From assembly GCF_016919445.1 (NCBI RefSeq), contig NZ_CP070356.1, positions 813,501-877,500 of the forward strand: a DNA stretch of 64,000 nucleotides, in the 5' to 3' direction. This document shows positions 62,727 to 64,000 of the stretch, piece by piece. How positions within the stretch are numbered: the stretch's first letter is position 1; the number at the start of each line of letters is the position of its first letter. The position numbers and the translations under genes are program-made. The notes beneath the pieces are model-generated. The model did not search any database. It worked only from the letters and a program-made list of their open reading frames with translations, and had not been told where the DNA came from. The stretch comes from Pseudomonas sp. PDNC002 (GTDB lineage Bacteria; Pseudomonadota; Gammaproteobacteria; Pseudomonadales; Pseudomonadaceae).

Positions 62727-62864
62727 GGCGGGCTCCGAAATCGCTCAGGCATGAGTATGACTCATGGATAGCATCGCATTTTTCCTTTTGTGCCCGCATC
62801 CACGAGCGCCGGAGAATGGGGGACTATCCACGATGCGGCGCCTGCCGCTTGCTGAGCCTGACTC

Positions 62865-64000
62865 ATGAAACGCCTGTACCGTGACGAACTTGCCGCCATC
62901 CTTCGCCTCGCCGGCCCGCTGATCGCCGCGCAGCTGGCCTATGTGGCCATGGTGTTCACCGACACCGTGATGATGGGCAAGCTCGGCCGCGAGGCGCTGG
63001 CCGCCGGTGGGTTGGGTGCATCTACCTATGCGCTGATCTCGACCTTCTGCGTCGGCGTGGTGGCCGCCACCGGCAATCTGGTGGCGATCCGGCATGGTGC
63101 GAAGGACACACGCGGCGTAGTCGAAGCGACCCAGGCCGGCCTGTGGATAGGCGGTGCGCTGGCGCTGCTGGCGGGCCTGCTGCTGTGGAACCTCGGGCCG
63201 ATCCTGATCGCCTTCGGCCAGGCTCCGGAAACGGTCGCCGGCACCCTGAGTTTTCTGCACAGCATCGTCTTCGCCCTGCCCGGCTACATGGCCTTCATGG
63301 TGCTGCGCGGCTTCACCAGCGCCATCGAGCGGCCCGGTCCGGTCATGGCGATCAGCCTGATCGGCGCGCTGGCCAACTTCGCCCTCAATTACGCCTTCAT
63401 CGAAGGACTGTTCGGCCTGCCGCGCCTGGGGTTGGCGGGAATCGGCATGGTCACCGCCGTGGTGATGAATGCGCTGCCGGTGATCTTCGCCCTGTACCTG
63501 CGCTGGCACCGTGCCTATGCGCCCTACCCGCTGCTGGCCGGCCTGTCGAAGCCGGACTTCAAGGTGATCGGCGAGTCGCTGCGGCTGGGTATTTCCATCG
63601 GCGGCACCTACGCCGTGGAGTCGGGCATGTTTACCGTGGCGACGCTGTGCATGGGCGTGATCGGCAGCACCGCGCTGGCGGCGCACCAGATCGCCATCCA
63701 GTCGGTGTACGTGGCCTTCATGGTGCCCATGGGGATTTCCTACGCGGTGACCTTCCGCATCGGCCAGCACTACGGAGCCGGCCGACTGGTCGAGGCGCGC
63801 CGCGCCGGGCGGCTGGGCATCGGCTTCGGCGCGAGTTGCATGTTCGCCTTCGCCGCGCTGTTCTGGCTGGCGCCGGAACTGGTCATCGGCCTGTTCATCG
63901 ACCACAACGACCCGGCCAACCGCGATGTGGTGCAACTGGCGGTCAGCCTGCTGGCCATCGCTGCATGGTTCGAGCTGTTCGACGGCACCCAGTGCATCGC
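62865..64000 (+). CDS. MATE-family multidrug/cation efflux protein, 3' part cut by window edge
   Basis: The first 378 residues are visible; the gene continues beyond the right edge. The start MKRLYRDELAAILRLAGPLIAAQLAYVAMVFTDTVMMGKLG is typical of NorM/PmpM-type MATE transporters, with ~10 hydrophobic segments so far and two similar halves (second half begins KVIGESLRLGISIGGTYAVESGMFTVATLCMGVIG). These export drugs or cations in exchange for H+ or Na+. By place it corresponds to PA5294, not to PmpM. Confidence 0.9.
   Translation, partial: MKRLYRDELAAILRLAGPLIAAQLAYVAMVFTDTVMMGKLGREALAAGGLGASTYALISTFCVGVVAATGNLVAIRHGAKDTRGVVEATQAGLWIGGALALLAGLLLWNLGPILIAFGQAPETVAGTLSFLHSIVFALPGYMAFMVLRGFTSAIERPGPVMAISLIGALANFALNYAFIEGLFGLPRLGLAGIGMVTAVVMNALPVIFALYLRWHRAYAPYPLLAGLSKPDFKVIGESLRLGISIGGTYAVESGMFTVATLCMGVIGSTALAAHQIAIQSVYVAFMVPMGISYAVTFRIGQHYGAGRLVEARRAGRLGIGFGASCMFAFAALFWLAPELVIGLFIDHNDPANRDVVQLAVSLLAIAAWFELFDGTQCI

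Overview
The window comes from the chromosome of a GC-rich Pseudomonas, probably of the P. aeruginosa / P. nitroreducens / P. citronellolis side of the genus. The evidence is gene content and order recalled from P. aeruginosa: desA, a PAS-GGDEF-EAL protein, oscA, sbp and cysTWA follow one another as in the PA0286-PA0280 block. The run corA, cyaA, rnk, cyaY, lptM(lppL), (lysA), dapF, a DUF484 gene, xerC, a HAD gene, sutA, yjbQ, amtB-glnK, ubiK, yifB, pchP, a LysR gene and a MATE gene follows the PA5268-PA5294 block. No rRNA, tRNA, CRISPR array, transposase or complete prophage was seen. Species assignment was not tested.

Layout. (1) 1-14.7 kb, all minus strand: a large exopolysaccharide/O-polysaccharide operon. 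In transcription order it encodes a flavoprotein, a DegT-type sugar aminotransferase, a Wzx-like flippase, a GT2, a Wzc-like co-polymerase/tyrosine kinase, a WbqC-like protein, an RfaH-like antiterminator, a GT2, a GT4, a polymerase/ligase fused to a glycoside hydrolase, and another GT4 cut by the window edge. The ~0.8-kb leader carries a sigma70-like promoter and two ops-type GGCGGTAGC elements, each inside a stem-loop, which match the RfaH-like gene within the operon. (2) 14.9-19.7 kb: a PAS-GGDEF diguanylate cyclase, the fatty-acid desaturase desA and a PAS-GGDEF-EAL protein. (3) 19.7-25 kb: sulfur-starvation protein OscA, the sulfate ABC transporter Sbp-CysT-CysW-CysA and a TauE-type exporter. 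(4) 25-32.7 kb: accessory metabolism and regulators (TetR/SDR/isomerase, a membrane protein with an XRE regulator, Mpo1-like and Crp/Fnr, an outer-membrane barrel, a secreted unknown, PPK2). (5) 32.8-51.9 kb: mostly conserved core genes. Here lysA is reduced to an N- and C-terminal scar between lptM and dapF. glnK-amtB has a clear sigma54 promoter. (6) 52-57.8 kb: an orphan fimbrial subunit, then an AT-rich island with a 1218-residue secreted Rhs/YD-repeat protein, a separate secreted protein carrying the Rhs core plus a putative zincin-like toxin tail, and a small exported protein that may be its immunity protein. (7) 57.9-64 kb: phosphorylcholine phosphatase PchP, a GT-C/GtrII-like membrane protein, AraC and LysR regulators and a MATE exporter cut by the right edge.

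Three repeat families punctuate the intergenic regions: a 118-156 bp element made of two facing CCCTCTCCC palindromes (two copies, inverted relative to each other), a GTAGGGCGCATAAC inverted-repeat element (two copies) and a 141-bp MITE-like palindrome. The most unusual items are the self-contained RfaH/ops exopolysaccharide operon with its polymerase-glycosidase fusion, the split Rhs toxin locus, and the lysA deletion scar.
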